This document shows positions 31,828 to 44,222 of a DNA stretch of 64,000 nucleotides, one piece after another (position 1 is the first letter of the stretch; each line of letters starts with the position of its first letter). Below the pieces are notes generated by a model that ran no database searches, had not been told where the DNA came from, and was given only the letters and a program-made list of their open reading frames with translations. Made by a program: the position numbers and the translations under genes. The stretch is from Pogonophryne albipinna (taxonomy: Eukaryota > Chordata > Actinopteri > Perciformes > Artedidraconidae): the NCBI GenBank assembly GCA_028583405.1, contig CM053258.1, positions 4,846,738 through 4,910,737 of the forward strand, in the 5' to 3' direction.

Positions 31828-34800
31828 TTATTATTCGATTTTTCCTGGTTCAAACCATGAAAAGCACTTGTAACTTTGTTTTGAAAAGTGCTGCATAAGC
31901 ACATTTTTCACGGCTCATTAACAGGAACAGGACACATGTGACAGTAGTCTGACTGCTCTCATTGACACTACATTATTTTCTATTTTTTTTATAATGTGCT
32001 CCTAGTGTTCCTACCTGGCAGCAGGGGGACGCAGCCAGTATATCATAGGTGTACATGGTGCCAAGTTGGTGCCAGCTCCCATCCCAGCGTGACTTGCATT
32101 TGATGCAAACGATCTTGTGGACCCCTTCTAAACAGTCCACACAGATGGCGTAGAGGTGCATTAACCTGCCTGTTAGAAATAAAGAAATACAGTATAACAT
32201 TTACTAAGTAACAAGTATCAGTCAGTTTTCTGTTAAACAGCCAAAATAAATCATAACATAACAAACTCCTCCTTGCATCATCACTATACTTCTCAATCCT
32301 GACATATGTGATTAAAAGTGGACTTTAACTGGTGTACCGCAGATGTGATTTAATTTATTTAAGAAAACAGCCAGGCATGTGCCGAAAGGAAACTTTCCCA
32401 TTTCTGCTCAACGTCAGTGTTAATGCCAAAAAGCCATGACTGGAAAATGGATGCAACACGTTAATTCAACATGTTCTTTTAATTAATGCTTTTCAAACTG
32501 GAAGAAAAACAATACAATTACAATCCAAATCTCACTGTACACACGAACGCATTACCGGTCACTCCCATAGAGTCATCATTCTAGTGTTTTCTGTGACTTG
32601 TGTTGTAAAATAAGTCCTGTAAACTTCCACAACACCTCTGAACTACGACATCTTGAAGCTAAACATTTCTTTAATGTTATCTACCATAATTTATTTTTAA
32701 ATCCAACCACGCTTTTTAACTGTGCAGCATTAATCAACCTCTCTCTTTCACCAATTATATATCTACATATGTATATTCTGCCTGCCACACAAAAGTATGA
32801 AAGGATTAATAAATCTTTCTGATGCATATTAAGCACTTTACATATTAAGCTTGTGGGACATCACATCAAAGAAGCTTCATTTGGCCGCCATGCTAATTTA
32901 CAATAATTGCTAGATTGTGCAGAAGCAAGCGGAAAATCCTTTTTGTCTATACACACATTATGGACTGGATTAGTCTGTCATAGTTTGTCTTAATAGAAAT
33001 GAACACTTGGACATTTAAAAATAGAAAATGTTGCAATTCATTTAAAAATAGCATATAATTATGATTTTATACTATATTTTATTCCTGATTCAAAGCAATC
33101 TGAACACCTGATGTCCTGCAAGATCTGATGTTTTGTTGTTGTTGAGATTAAACACTGTATCTACAGTAAAAACTGAACATATAGTTTATAGCATAAACAT
33201 GTTTTTGATAATTCTTACATGGTAAATACGTTTTTTTGTGAGGCTGTGAGGGCTTATTGCTAACATCTTTGAGCTAGCATGCTCCCAATAAGAATGCTAA
33301 CATGTTTGGCTGGTATCATATTTACCGTATTAGCATGTTAAGGATTAGCTCCAAACACAAAGTACAGCCGAGGCTTATGGGGTATCTGTTGGTTGCAGAT
33401 ATTTATACATAGTTTAATATTGAACACTTTACAATTTGACATCATGGTGGCACTAGGTTAAAGGATAATTGAAAACATTTACAATTCATCCTCTTGAAGC
33501 CATGATGCGCTTTAAAGCAATACAAGTAGAAGTAAAACAAAAACCTCATCCTCAAAGTAGCGCTATAATGGGTTAACAAAGGGACAGAAAAAATTACTTT
33601 ACTTACTTATGATATCACTGTGTGGTTCTTGTTAGAGTCAATCTCTATTTACTGGCTGTCACGTCTGTGCTAAGCTCGGGAAATGTCATTATTAACTCGA
33701 TTTAATACAATGTTGTCAGTTACACTCTATGTGCACCAACAGCATGACCTTCACCTCGTGTTGAACTGACAACTTCCTGATACTGACCTCCCTGACCGCC
33801 AGATAATCCTTTCATATATCGCCAGCCTTGACCCCCCCCATACCTTTTCCCACTTCTATCTTTAAACATGCAACACACTCCACTCTCTGTCTTTCACTCT
33901 GACAGTGACTGTGTCTGTATGATGACTGAACTTTCTGGCAAGATATCAAATACAACAAAGACAGCTGAATGGTCTGATTCTTCTTCCACATTTGATAAAT
34001 AAAAATGCAGACACAAAAGTAATAAGGATTTATCCTCTGGGAAACATGAACGCCTGAACCACATTTCAGTGCAATTCAGCAAACATTTGTTTTAGATAAA
34101 TCAGTCTGGGCTTAAGCGATGGATCAGCTGGTAGACTGTCATATTTTCCCATCTATTTAGAGCCACGGTGCTAACTTTGCTGATAACTTGCTTAACTTGT
34201 GAGAAGTTTTGTGAATATGTGAACCTGTGTATTAGTATTAGCACTATTATGAGCCACGTTTAACTACTTAAACTAGTAATTGTGTCTGATCATGTTGAAA
34301 CCAGGCCTGACCTTGGAGGTGGCAGGGGACGTCGTACTCGATCTCGTCGTGGCGAGACGGGCTGAGGAACAGAGTCCCGTCCACTAAAGGGAACTGTTCA
34401 AACACAGGCAGCGCTCGGTGGCACAGCGCACAGTTCACCACGTTCCTCTGGCTCGCACTGAGGGCTGACAGGATGAACCTACAGGGCAACACGGACAGAA
34501 ACAACATGGTTACATCTTCTAGAGAGCCAGATTCATGAGAGATAGAATAGTTGTATCAGAGTTGTCTTTATCAATAAGCTGAGTTCTACTAAATCTAACG
34601 CTATGAGCAACTTCTCAGGTATCAGTGATATAATATCGTGAGGCTTATGTACCTCTAGCATGTTGGACCACAGCTCGTTAACGCCAATTCAGTTAATGTC
34701 ATTTAACAGACGATATTTATGTATGAAATGTGTGATTTATCTGGTCATTTTTATGTCTGAAAATGATAGAATCAGCCAAGGTGACAAAAAACATCTGCTT

Positions 34801-34872
34801 CTGTAGATAGTTGTTGTGTCTTATGACGGTTTACATATTGGAAAAATAATTACATTTGGATTTGTTTTTCTT

Positions 34873-34916
<44 letters not shown>

Positions 34917-37900
34917 CCATATCAAGAAGTATAGGAATGTTGACCACTTGACGAGAAATGACCTATTTGGGTCAACATCCTTCTTCTTGTTTGCTGAAAT
35001 ATGACCATAAAAAGCTAAAAGATGCATTATAAACAAACTTGAATTGCTTTGTCAGTTTATATTTGATAAATAAGCTACTAAAACAATAGCTGAACAGCAA
35101 TCAATACTTGGAAACTTTTTTCATCCCCTTTTGGCTCTTATGTTTTTATCTGTTTAATTTGGAACTATTTTGTTTCTAATAAGCCCACCACTCGTGTCAC
35201 TGAGCATGGTGTGGTTTGGTAGAAACTGCTCACAAATTATCTGTGGATTATATCGAGTCACCAGGGCCCAGGAGTTCAAAACTTTGAATCCCTATCTGAT
35301 CAAATCAGATTTGGATTTTGGGGAGTTCAAAACCAAAAAACAGGATTAGGATCACTTTGATATCCGATCAGATCAGGAAATCCAATCCAAGCTTTAATCT
35401 GGATCAAATCTTCAAAACGGGTAGTTCAAACCGACAACACAGGATTGGGATCAATTTGATCCCAAAAAACTGGATTATCCTGATCCCACCAGAGAGGTGG
35501 ATTTCCAGTGGATTACCAGAGCAAAATGTACTGTACAATTTATTTTAAAATATGTTTCAATTTAAATTAGATGGAAACGTTTGTTAACTGAAATAATACA
35601 CAATTTTTAGCCTTCATGGCAAATACATTTTATTTTTTCCATTTTTGCTCACGTTTGTGGTGGCCTATTTTGTTTTCAACCAAATGTTGATGACATAAAT
35701 GTTTATGCTCATAAAAGTATCACAACAAAGATTGTCAATCACAAATGTAATTTAGATTAAAGAAAAAATATCTTCAACAAAAAAAAAGTCCATCATCTGC
35801 CATCACCTTTCAAAAGTAATTGCGGACAATAGATGTCTCTGCAATGTGGTCTCTTGTCTTCCTTGTATTATTTTTCATATCCACTAGATGGAGATCGGTA
35901 GGATTAAAGCACTGATATTCAGGATCTAGTCATCTTGAAAAATCGTAATCTTGATCAGGGTGATCCTAACCTGAATTGCATTGAACTCCAGGGACAAAAT
36001 CTGGCCAACTTGTCTGATCCTGGATCACAAAAAATGGGATTTCAAAATCTGATCGGATCTGATTGAGATTAAAAGTTTTGAACTCCTGGGCCCTGGTCAT
36101 GATCTCTAGAAAGATTTCATATTTTTGTCTCTTGAGCACCAAAGTGCCATTTAGATCCAAACATTTGAGGGAAGGCAATACCTCCAACACTTGGCAACTC
36201 ACACCAAAACAATCTAGATTAAAAAACAGACAAAAAATATGTTGTTTTTTATATTAAAGTGTATTGTCTCTTTAATGCAGAGGGGAAACACCGTGTACCT
36301 GCGCAGCTCTTCTCCCTGGCCGGCCTGGGCGTCGTCCTCCATGCGGACGTGGTAGGTGTTGAGTTTGTGTCGGGGGACGTGGGTGAGGAGCTCCGAGAGG
36401 TCCAGCCTCCTCAGGAACTGCACTGGGTGAGAGTGGGCTCCGTCACCCACACTGCCCGAGCTGAGGCGCTGGTGGAGGGGAAGAGAGAAGGACAGCGGCA
36501 GGGGGATCACACCGGGGTCCAGGTGAGCTCCACACCCAGAGGCTCCCATCGAACACCCCACCCGACCCAGAGCTCCTCCCACCAGCAGGTGTTTCCTCTG
36601 CGGGTCCATGTGCATGGCCGATTTGAAGAACTCCCCCAGCTGACGGGACCCTCGCAGTCCCGCTGCTCCAAGCACAGCGCTGGGGGAGAAAGGGAAGCCA
36701 GCTGGAGGAGACTGACCCGGGGAGTCGCATGGAGACCTCAGAGGAGGCCCCAGGGAGAAGGGTCCTCCTGCTGGGAGTCCCCCTCCTGCTGCTCCCCTCT
36801 CTGTGGAGTTCTGACGCTCCATTGAAGCTCTCCGAGGAAACTCCTGACTCGAGGCTCTGTGGGGAAGCTTCCCACCCCCCATGGCCCCCAGAGGTTTGCT
36901 CCTCTTCGGCTCCTCGTAGAGTCCGTCCCCCGACGCTCCTCCGCTGGACCCGTTCCTGCCCGCACTCCTCTCCGACGGCTTCTTCTTCCTCTCCTCCTGC
37001 GAACGCTTCACCTGGTACCAGTCGGTGTCTTTCTTCAGATGGCCCTGTCCGCAGCGGCAGGAGCAGAACCTGAAGGCCAGGTCGTAGCCCTTCTTGGTCC
37101 ACATGTTCTGCCGGCACTGCTTCTCGTTCCAGGAGCGTGCCCGGCCGATGCAGTTGAACTGGATCAGGATGGAGCTCTCCCACTCGTAGAAGCACTGAAT
37201 GTGCATCCAGTTGCCGTACGGGCAGAGCTCGCTGTTGCAGAGAACGCGCTGATAGTCGTCCTTCTCCAGGTCGATGGGGCGGGCCCAGCTGCAGCCGAGG
37301 GGGGTCGCACACTGAGCGTCTGCAGGAGGACACACAGGAGGGGTTATTTTTGTCGTATTGTCATCACTATTCCCCACAAAAGACAGGTTTTTTCAACTCA
37401 CGTGTGTGTAATATTGTACTGAATCTTAGACTGCATTGTCTATTCAGAAGTCAATTACTTATCACTTGTTAGAAAATAATGTGACAAGAATCAGAATCAG
37501 AATACCTTTATTCATCCCACAGAGGGGAAATGTACATTAGTGACAGCAGAAAAGAGCCAAAGACATGCTTAATGTTAACTAAGACGCATGCATTAAAACA
37601 ATTGGGGTAGGTAAGTTTGAGAAAGCGGCTCGAGATGCACTTTTTGTTATATTTCATGGAATGCTCTTAACATCCCGATAGCAATGAATATCTTAAGTGC
37701 TTTGACAAAAAATCCATTAAAAAATGTCATCTGTGGAAGCCGTGGCGCTGTAAAAAGCTCGACCAATCATCTGAGCCGGCCCGGCTAAAGTAACTGGATG
37801 GCCTACCTGCCTGTCAGCCTTCCATCTGTGCACAAACTTATCTCGTGCCCTCATTGGTCATGTGCGCGTTCGTGTGTGTTGGAGGAGGGGCTCTGTAAGG

Positions 37901-40900
37901 AAGTGGCAGATTTTTTCCGGCTGTGTACTTTCAAATTCTAGCGCACTCCAGCTGGTTTCTCCAAAATTACCTACCCCACCTTTAAGCAAAACAAGTTTGT
38001 AATAATCACCACTTTTTTTATTAGGTGGTGTTGTCTCTTGACATTACATATTTTCCCTATTGTTTTTCATGAAGTTCTTTCTTTTCATCAAATTGTTGTC
38101 CACTTTTTTGGTGCACTTTACAATAAGACTACCCTTATAAAGGATTCATAAAGGTTTTATAATTAGGTTATGAATTAGGTTGTAAACACTTTATTAATCA
38201 TTAAGAACCATTTATAAACCAGTTCTAACATAGTTTTCACACAGGCTCACTATTTGGCAAGATGACTAAGCCTTATATTGGCTACTTAGCGAAAATCAAC
38301 TCAGTGAGCAACAGATACCAAGGATGCTGGCTGATGAAGAAGACAAAGCAAGCTAGGTAGCCAATATAAGGCTTAGCAGTACAGATAAATGTGGGCTCAC
38401 TATTTGGCAAGCAACCGGTCACAGTTGCCCTGTTTATCTCATGTCTTATAAAAGCTTATTAATGACTTGTAAAGTGTTCACAACCTAATTAATAAATGAA
38501 TTACAAACTATTCGTAAAGCCTTTTATAAGGGTAGTCTTATTGTAAAGTGGTACCTCTGCTTTTTGTTGGTTTCGTCTCCTTGAGTTGAGGTCATGTTAT
38601 CTTTGTCTTTTTGATTTGTTCTAATGCTTTATGCAGCACAATTACAAGTAAAATATAAATTAAAAAGGAGACTCAAAACAGGTTTTTTTTTATTTAGAGC
38701 TGCAACTAAGGACTATTGTCATTAACGATTAATCGGTCAATTATTGTTCCTATAAATAAATGAAGTTGGTATTTTAAACATTGTAAGGCAGACAATAATG
38801 CCCTACATTATCTGAGAGCCTGAGGTGATGATGACTACAAACATGACAAATAAGAAGCTAAAGAACAGTTTGGAGATGTTTTGGTTTTGTCTGAGTGAAC
38901 TATTAAGCAGTCTCTCCACCATGAGATCCATATCAACAAAACAACATGAGGTGAGAATGTTAAGAGAGAGACTTCAGTGTCCTCCTTGCTGCCTCATCGC
39001 CATCGATTTATGAAATTCAACTAGGCCATCCAAGCTGTGAGCGGCTCTATTCAAGCTCTGCCAACTGTCAAGTCTGGATGTGAACCAAGTGAATGTGGGC
39101 ACACACTCTCTGCAAGAAGTAGCTCACACTGTGGGAGTGTGTGTGTGGGTGTGTGTTGGAGATAGTTTCCTTTTCCGCTATACAGTCAATGTCAGCGAGG
39201 GTTCTTCTTCTCCCTTTTAAGTTCACCACAGTGGCGATAAAATCTATCTACCAATGCATTTTTACCCTGTGCATAATTTTAGTGGATACAACTGATAAAG
39301 TTAAGCTTGAATGAATCTTAAATGAATCTTGCTTGGACACACTAAACCCAGGATTAAACAATAGCTCCAATTTTGGGCCGCAGCTACTGATTGTTTTCTT
39401 GGTAAATCCATTAATGAAAGGTCAATACAATTGAAAAATAGAGAAAAATGCAAGATGTCATTAAAATTGCTGGTTTTTGTCAACATCAGTAAAGGTATTT
39501 AAGTTTTAAACTAGAAAGTGCAAAAATGAGAAGTGAATCCACATATTTGAAAACAAAAATCGCTCTCATGTTAAGCCTGTCTGCTTTAAAGGTCCCATGT
39601 CATGCTTTTCCGGTTATTACCCATCCCCTTGTGTGTTATGTAGCTTTGTATGCATGTAAACGGTCTGCAGAGTCACAAACCCTCAAAGTACACCCTGTAG
39701 CGAGTAAAACTCTAACAGAGAAAAGACCTGCCTGTGCTGCCCCAGAACGCCTCGTTGGAGATTTCTCTTTTTCTTCCTGGGTACAGTGACGTAATCTTAC
39801 CCAGGTCCAAATGGACCAATCCGTGGAGCTCCTCACACACACTCACTCACTCAGCCTTATCTTTTCTCAGCTGCTGCTCCGTGGATTTCTCAGTCTGAAC
39901 TCAGCCTGAGACAGCGAGACATCACGAAACTCAGAGTTTCGTGATGTCTCGCTGTCTCGCAGACCCCACGCAGCAACCAGGAAACGACACCAGTAATCCA
40001 GGAGCTCCAACAAGCCGTTTAGGACAGAGAGTGAATACACATACTATACAGAGATGCTGTTTGAGAAACCAATGTGAGTTTGGAACATTGCACAATATAC
40101 ATTTATTCTAGTAGACCTCAACAATGGAATTATGATCAGTAGAAATGGCCATGACACGCGACCTTTAAAATAGTATTTAAATGATAAATTATCAAATATA
40201 GTTTGCTGTTGTGATTATGACAAACATTTTTAAGCTATAGCATATTATATATAATGACAAAAAATACACTCATGTTGACAAATATGCATACAACTTAAGT
40301 GCATTTATACCTTTCTAAAGCAATGTAGGTATAACAAGTTGTAAAAAATGTAATAAAGTTACTCAAAAGGTTTTACAGTACATATATATAAAGGACAATA
40401 ACCTATTAATGTCCTAGTTTTTTGTAATAACTATGTTTGTTTTAAACACATTTGTACTGTTTTTTAAGTGCAGTTTGACTTTTTTTCTAGGTATTGTTTA
40501 CTGTATGGGTTGAAGTTGCACTTGAGTGCGCAGACCAGTGGCGAGCTGTCAGTATTACTCCTGAGTCTCAACCAAAAACTGTGTGGGGGTGCGCTTCAGG
40601 AAAACACAGCTGAGGCCTGCATAGCAACCTGAACCTACACAACCGATGTGAAATAACATCGATTATAAAGGTGGACTGACTTTGAAAGAACCGTGCATTG
40701 ACCCGCTGAAGGTGCATTTGATAACAAGAGGTGCTATTTTCATAGGTGATAATCTGTTTTCCATACGGAGCTGGGGCACCGATTTCCATTACACACTTTG
40801 ACACATTACAGATTTCTAGCTAATCGGGCTCGACTGAAATGTGATAAAACAACAGTAAAGACTGATTTTGAATACACAAAAAGCGCTTTCCAATGCTGCT

Positions 40901-42101
40901 TACATGCAACACCTGTCTCAGGAATATTTCTACTTGTTTGCCTGCTGTTCCCTTAATCTCCTGCACCAAAACAAACAGCACTTGCCCTTCAAATCAGTAT
41001 TCAACAACTCACACAAACCACCATTTCAATGCAGTGGAGAACTACACTGAACAAAAATATAAACGCAACACTTTTGTTTTTGCTCCCATTTTTCACGAGA
41101 TGAACTCAAAGATCTAAAACATGTTCTATATACACAAAATAACCATTTCTCTCAAATATTGTTCACAAATCTGAAAAAATCTGTGATAGTGAGCACTTCT
41201 CCTTTGCCGAGATAATCCATCCCACCTCACAGGTGTGGCATATCAAGATGCTGATTAGACAGCATGATTATTGCACAGGTGTGCCTTAGGCTGGCCACAA
41301 TAAAAGGCCACTCTGAAACGTGCAGTTTTGCTTTATTGGGGGGGGGGTCCGAAAACCAGTCAGTATCTGGTGTGAGGGGTAGGGGTAGGGGTAGGGTTAG
41401 GGTAATGTTGTGAATCGAGTGGCCTGTGTTCGTCGTCCATAACATACGCCTGCCCATACCATAACCCCACCACCACCATGGGCCACTCGATTCACAACAT
41501 TACCCTACCCCTACCCCTAAGTGCTCACTATCACAGATTTTTTCAGATTTGTGAACAATATTTGAGAGAAATGGTTATTTTGTGTATATAGAAAATGTTT
41601 TAGATCTTTGAGTTCATCTCATGAAAAATGGGAGCAAAAACAAAAGTGTTGCGTTTATATTTTTGTTCAGTGAAGCTACGTGCAGGTTAACATGCACAAC
41701 AACGACGGAACAAAATCCACTCCTTCATACAAGGCCTCAAGTCGTGATCGAGTATTATGTGCACACAATCAAACCCCCATTAAACTGACAGCCGTTTAAA
41801 TAGAAGTTGGGAAGAAGTGGAGTGGAGGGGTGTATGCATGAGCCCTTTGCAAACGTCGCAGTGCATGCATGTCACAGTCGCACAGACAGGAAGGCAGCAT
41901 CACTAAACTTGTACATGTGAGTGTGTGTGTGTGTGTGTGTTTCCTCTCACCACTGGAGCGGTCGTGTCTGGGTGCAGCAGCAGTAGCAGCCGCCGCGGCC
42001 GCGCCTCCTGTTGCGGCCGCACAGGCTCCATTTTCCTGCTCATCTCCGCTGCTGTTGGTGCGTTTGCTTTTCTTCCCCTTGTTGTTCTTCTGGTTGGGCA
42101 T
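30465..42101 (-). CDS. HECA: Headcase protein homologue
   Basis: Five coding exons: 41951-42101, 36299-37319, 34312-34478, 32015-32169 and 30465-30629, with phases 1, 2, 1 and 0 all consistent. They give 552 residues (human about 543). Exon 1 gives a Lys/Asn-rich start (M-P-N-Q-K), the conserved N-S-S-G-D-E-Q-E-N-G-A and an Ala-rich tract. Exon 2 starts the Cys/His-rich headcase N domain (C-A-T-P-L, R-P-I-D-L-E-K-D-D-Y-Q-R, W-M-H-I-Q-C-F-Y-E-W-E, C-S-C-R-C-G-Q-G-H), then a long low-complexity Ser/Gly/Pro linker, then the C domain (L-L-T-H-V-P-R-H-K-L-N-T). Exons 3-5 supply C-A-L-C-H-R, V-C-I-K-C-K-S-R-W-D and two C-x2-C knuckles near the end (C-K-H-C-G-K; C-P-H-C-G-N), ending V-L-E-A-Y. Headcase proteins are cytoplasmic growth and differentiation regulators; the linker differs most from human. 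Confidence 0.96.
31195..31828 (+). mobile_element. LINE 3' region with (TTGA)n tail
   Basis: Contains CCTGAGGTTTCTCCCATTTT, TTTTTCCTTGTACGATGTGA and GATATTGGGCTATATAAATA, then an ATTGATTG tail (31797-31827). The same block is inverted at 43836-44222. Confidence 0.75.
32170..34311 (-). other. HECA: HECA intron 3, nothing further recognised
   Basis: 2.1 kb of AT-rich sequence between exons 3 and 4. I find no repeat with clear ends and no additional exon. Confidence 0.4.
34877..34914. repeat. (AT)n microsatellite
   Basis: Uninterrupted TA/AT run in HECA intron 2. Confidence 0.95.
35262..36095. mobile_element. hAT-like MITE, about 0.83 kb
   Basis: Inverted ends CAGGGCCCAGGAGTTCAAAA and TTTTGAACTCCTGGGCCCTG, with many internal GATC/TCCAATC motifs. 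Clear 8 bp flanks were not found (GTCAC at the left, GTCAT at the right). Confidence 0.75.
37484..37575 (-). mobile_element. LINE 3' tail fragment
   Basis: AGAATCAGAATCAGAATACC followed by TTTATTCATCCCACAGAGG is the reverse of a fish LINE end with a TTCTGA tail. Confidence 0.55.
37602..37985 (-). mobile_element. MITE copy B (inverted relative to 29488-29924)
   Basis: Carries CTACCCCACCTTTAA at the right and TTGGGGTAGGTAAG at the left, and the shared interior GGCCATCCAGTT in reverse. Confidence 0.8.
38114..38550. mobile_element. MITE with CACTTTACAATAAGACTACC ends and an internal hairpin
   Basis: Terminal inverted repeats of about 30 bp end at 38550 (GGGTAGTCTTATTGTAAAGTG). A second inverted pair inside (about 38266-38291 and 38353-38380) shares AAGCCTTATATTGGCTAC. 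A GGCTCACTATTTGGCAAG direct repeat brackets it. Confidence 0.8.
38551..39584 (-). other. HECA: HECA intron 1 spacer
   Basis: No gene. Short AT-rich and TG-rich pieces only (GTGTGTGTGTGGG near 39140). Confidence 0.35.
39585..40169. mobile_element. MITE with TTTAAAGGTCCCATG ends and a perfect internal palindrome
   Basis: Left end TTTAAAGGTCCCATGTCATG, right end CATGACACGCGACCTTTAAA. A 22 bp perfect inverted repeat with a one-base centre occupies 39911-39955. Confidence 0.75.
40170..41042 (-). other. HECA: HECA intron 1 spacer, no feature seen
   Basis: AT-rich, non-coding. Confidence 0.35.
41043..41674. mobile_element. Fold-back transposon with two nested inverted-repeat pairs
   Basis: Outer arms of about 155 bp (41043-41195 and 41520-41674) begin TACACTGAACAAAAATATAA and are nearly perfect inverses. 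Inside, GGGTAGGGGTAGGGTTAGGG-type sequence with GAATCGAGTGGCC (about 41377-41425) is inverted again at about 41478-41520. Confidence 0.8.
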
Positions 42102-42120
42102 TGTACGCGGATTCGGACGT
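41951..42120 (-). promoter_or_regulatory. HECA: GC-rich HECA first exon and start region
   Basis: Base composition changes sharply from AT-rich flanks to GC-rich sequence with GCGGCCGC sites, as at a CpG-island promoter. ATG at 42101 (minus), followed by the conserved M-P-N start. The TG repeat at about 41920-41940 sits just inside intron 1. Confidence 0.5.
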
Positions 42121-42399
42121 GAGTGATATTCCTCGACCTCTGTTATCAACGGCTGCTGCTATCAACGCTGTCTGACATTTCTGTGGACTCCATTTCTGCA
42201 GCCGTGGTGCTTTTGTTGTTGTTGTTATTATTATTGTTTTTGTTATTGTTGTTGCAGGTTTTTTCTTCTTTGTGTTGTTTTTTTGGAGTGTTCTTGCACG
42301 ACAGGCTGCGTCAAGTGCAGGTATTGTGCAGTAGTTTTAAAGAATTAGCTGCTGTTACCTTTTAGCAGCGAAGGCGTGTCCGTCTCTTGTTTTGATTCC

Positions 42400-43835
42400 T
42401 GCTCTGCTGTTTTCTTCCCCCCCCCTGACGTCACATGACCCCGCCCCCTTCAACCACTGATGCTGCATTCATTACTGTGGGACAAGTCGGATTTTAAAGC
42501 TTCGAAACACTTGATGTGAACATAATTAACATAACGTTTTTTTATTTTGCTTTATATAGCTAAAAAGAATGATGAAAGGAATAAAATAAAATAAGCCTTT
42601 ATAGGAGTACACAATCTAATAAAACAGTACAGGATATTAACAAATAACATTATAATTTAGTGGAGTGTAATATTGCATTTGATAAAGGTATAGTAATATA
42701 ATATAAAGACATTAAACACATGTATTTAGCATAACTAAGTATTATAAATAATAAATGTAGTGTAATTTAACTACATATGTCCAGTAAAGCACAAGTACCT
42801 CCAAATTGTACTGAAGAACATAACTTTATTAAATGTATTTATTTACTTAAATTACAACACAAATAACATACTTAATGGGTCAAAATTGAAAGTTATGCAT
42901 ACATATTAGAGTTGTGCTCCTTATGCATAAGAAAGGCCTTTCTAAGTGTTTTATTATTAAACATATTGTATTGTTAAAATGTGTTAGTAGCATTTTCCTG
43001 TTGTGAACTGGGGTTATTACAAATGTTTCATAGACTGTAGAAGTCTGCCATGTGTTCTGTAACTTGCACATACTTAAGTACCTCAAACATGTTACCGCAA
43101 TATATTTTTCATCACTGATCACGATGCATAGTTCATAGTACAATAAATCAGATATCCCTGCAGTACCTGAATGCATCAGCAGACTGAGCCTCCAGACATA
43201 AGAAGTTGATGAGAAGTAATAAATGTCACATACCTGTGGGCAGGCATCACTGTCTAATTAAGCAGATATGACCGCACACATGTCATCAACCTAACAACAT
43301 TACAACACAAATAAATGAGAGGTAACTGGAGCTTTGCAGCATTTCAATGTCCAGTATACATCAAAGTACATGTATAACAAGCATTGGTATTTGAAAGTTT
43401 CCAAATATTTTCAGTATTTAAAGAAGACAAAACAATATATTCTCTTGGAGGGAAGTGGGGCGCCAAACTCCATTCATAAATCTTGCATTTTAAAGATTTC
43501 ATGCTTTTCGGATAATTTTCAAGATTGTTAATCAATTTACAAAACAGCAGCAGCTCCTTGACTATTCTGCTTATTTGAAATGCAACAAGCTGTACTATTT
43601 CACATTCTATCCCTATCTTTACCATAATATTCCTGCAGCAAAGCACACCATAGTTGCTCGTAAAATAACGGGGAAAACCAGTTGCATGAATTCAAAAGCA
43701 TACGAGTATAAATAATGTACATTGACGACTGAACAAACTAAACTAAACCCACTTCATTTATAACGGAATTTTTTTAAGCAAAATTGTAAACACTTATTTG
43801 AAAGTAAAAATAAAACACATGCATTTTCATGGCCT
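42400..43835. other. HECA-ABRACL intergenic, left part
   Basis: The GC-rich CCCCCCTGACGTCACATGAC region at about 42419-42438 may be part of the HECA promoter. From 42500 on it is AT-rich without recognised genes. Confidence 0.35.
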
Positions 43836-44222
43836 CTCAATCAATCAATGTTTATTTATATAGCCCAATATCACAAATGTAACATTTGTCTCAGTTGACT
43901 TCACAGTTTGTACAGAATATCAGTATGACAATACGACACCCTCTGTCCTTAGACCCTCACATCGTACAAGGAAACACTTCCGGAGAAAACCCACAGTTTA
44001 AAGGGAACATGGGAGAAACCTCAGGGAGAGCAACAGAGGAGGGACCCCTCTCCCAGGACGGACAGACGGATAGATGTCGTGTGTAAATCGAAAAGATAAT
44101 ACATTTATAACATAGGTAGACCAAATGTTTGGAAATGCATGTGTGTATAATAGGAAGATGAATCCACGAGGATATCAACAATCCTGTGGGAGCCATCAGA
44201 GAAGTAGTATGATGAGACATCT
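43836..44222 (-). mobile_element. LINE 3' region (inverted copy of the 31.2-31.8 kb element)
   Basis: Reverse of the same sequence: CAATCAATCAATGTTTATTT, then AAACCCACAGTTTAAAGGG and CTCCCAGGACGGAC phrases. Confidence 0.75.

Noticed and set aside
36259..37422. Long plus-strand open frames (up to 188 residues) opposite HECA exon 2
   Set aside because: They are antisense shadows of GC-rich, stop-poor HECA coding sequence, without splice support or family motifs.
38114..38550. CRISPR-like spaced repeats
   Set aside because: The repeats are inverted and only two copies occur; this is a MITE with an internal hairpin in a eukaryotic intron.
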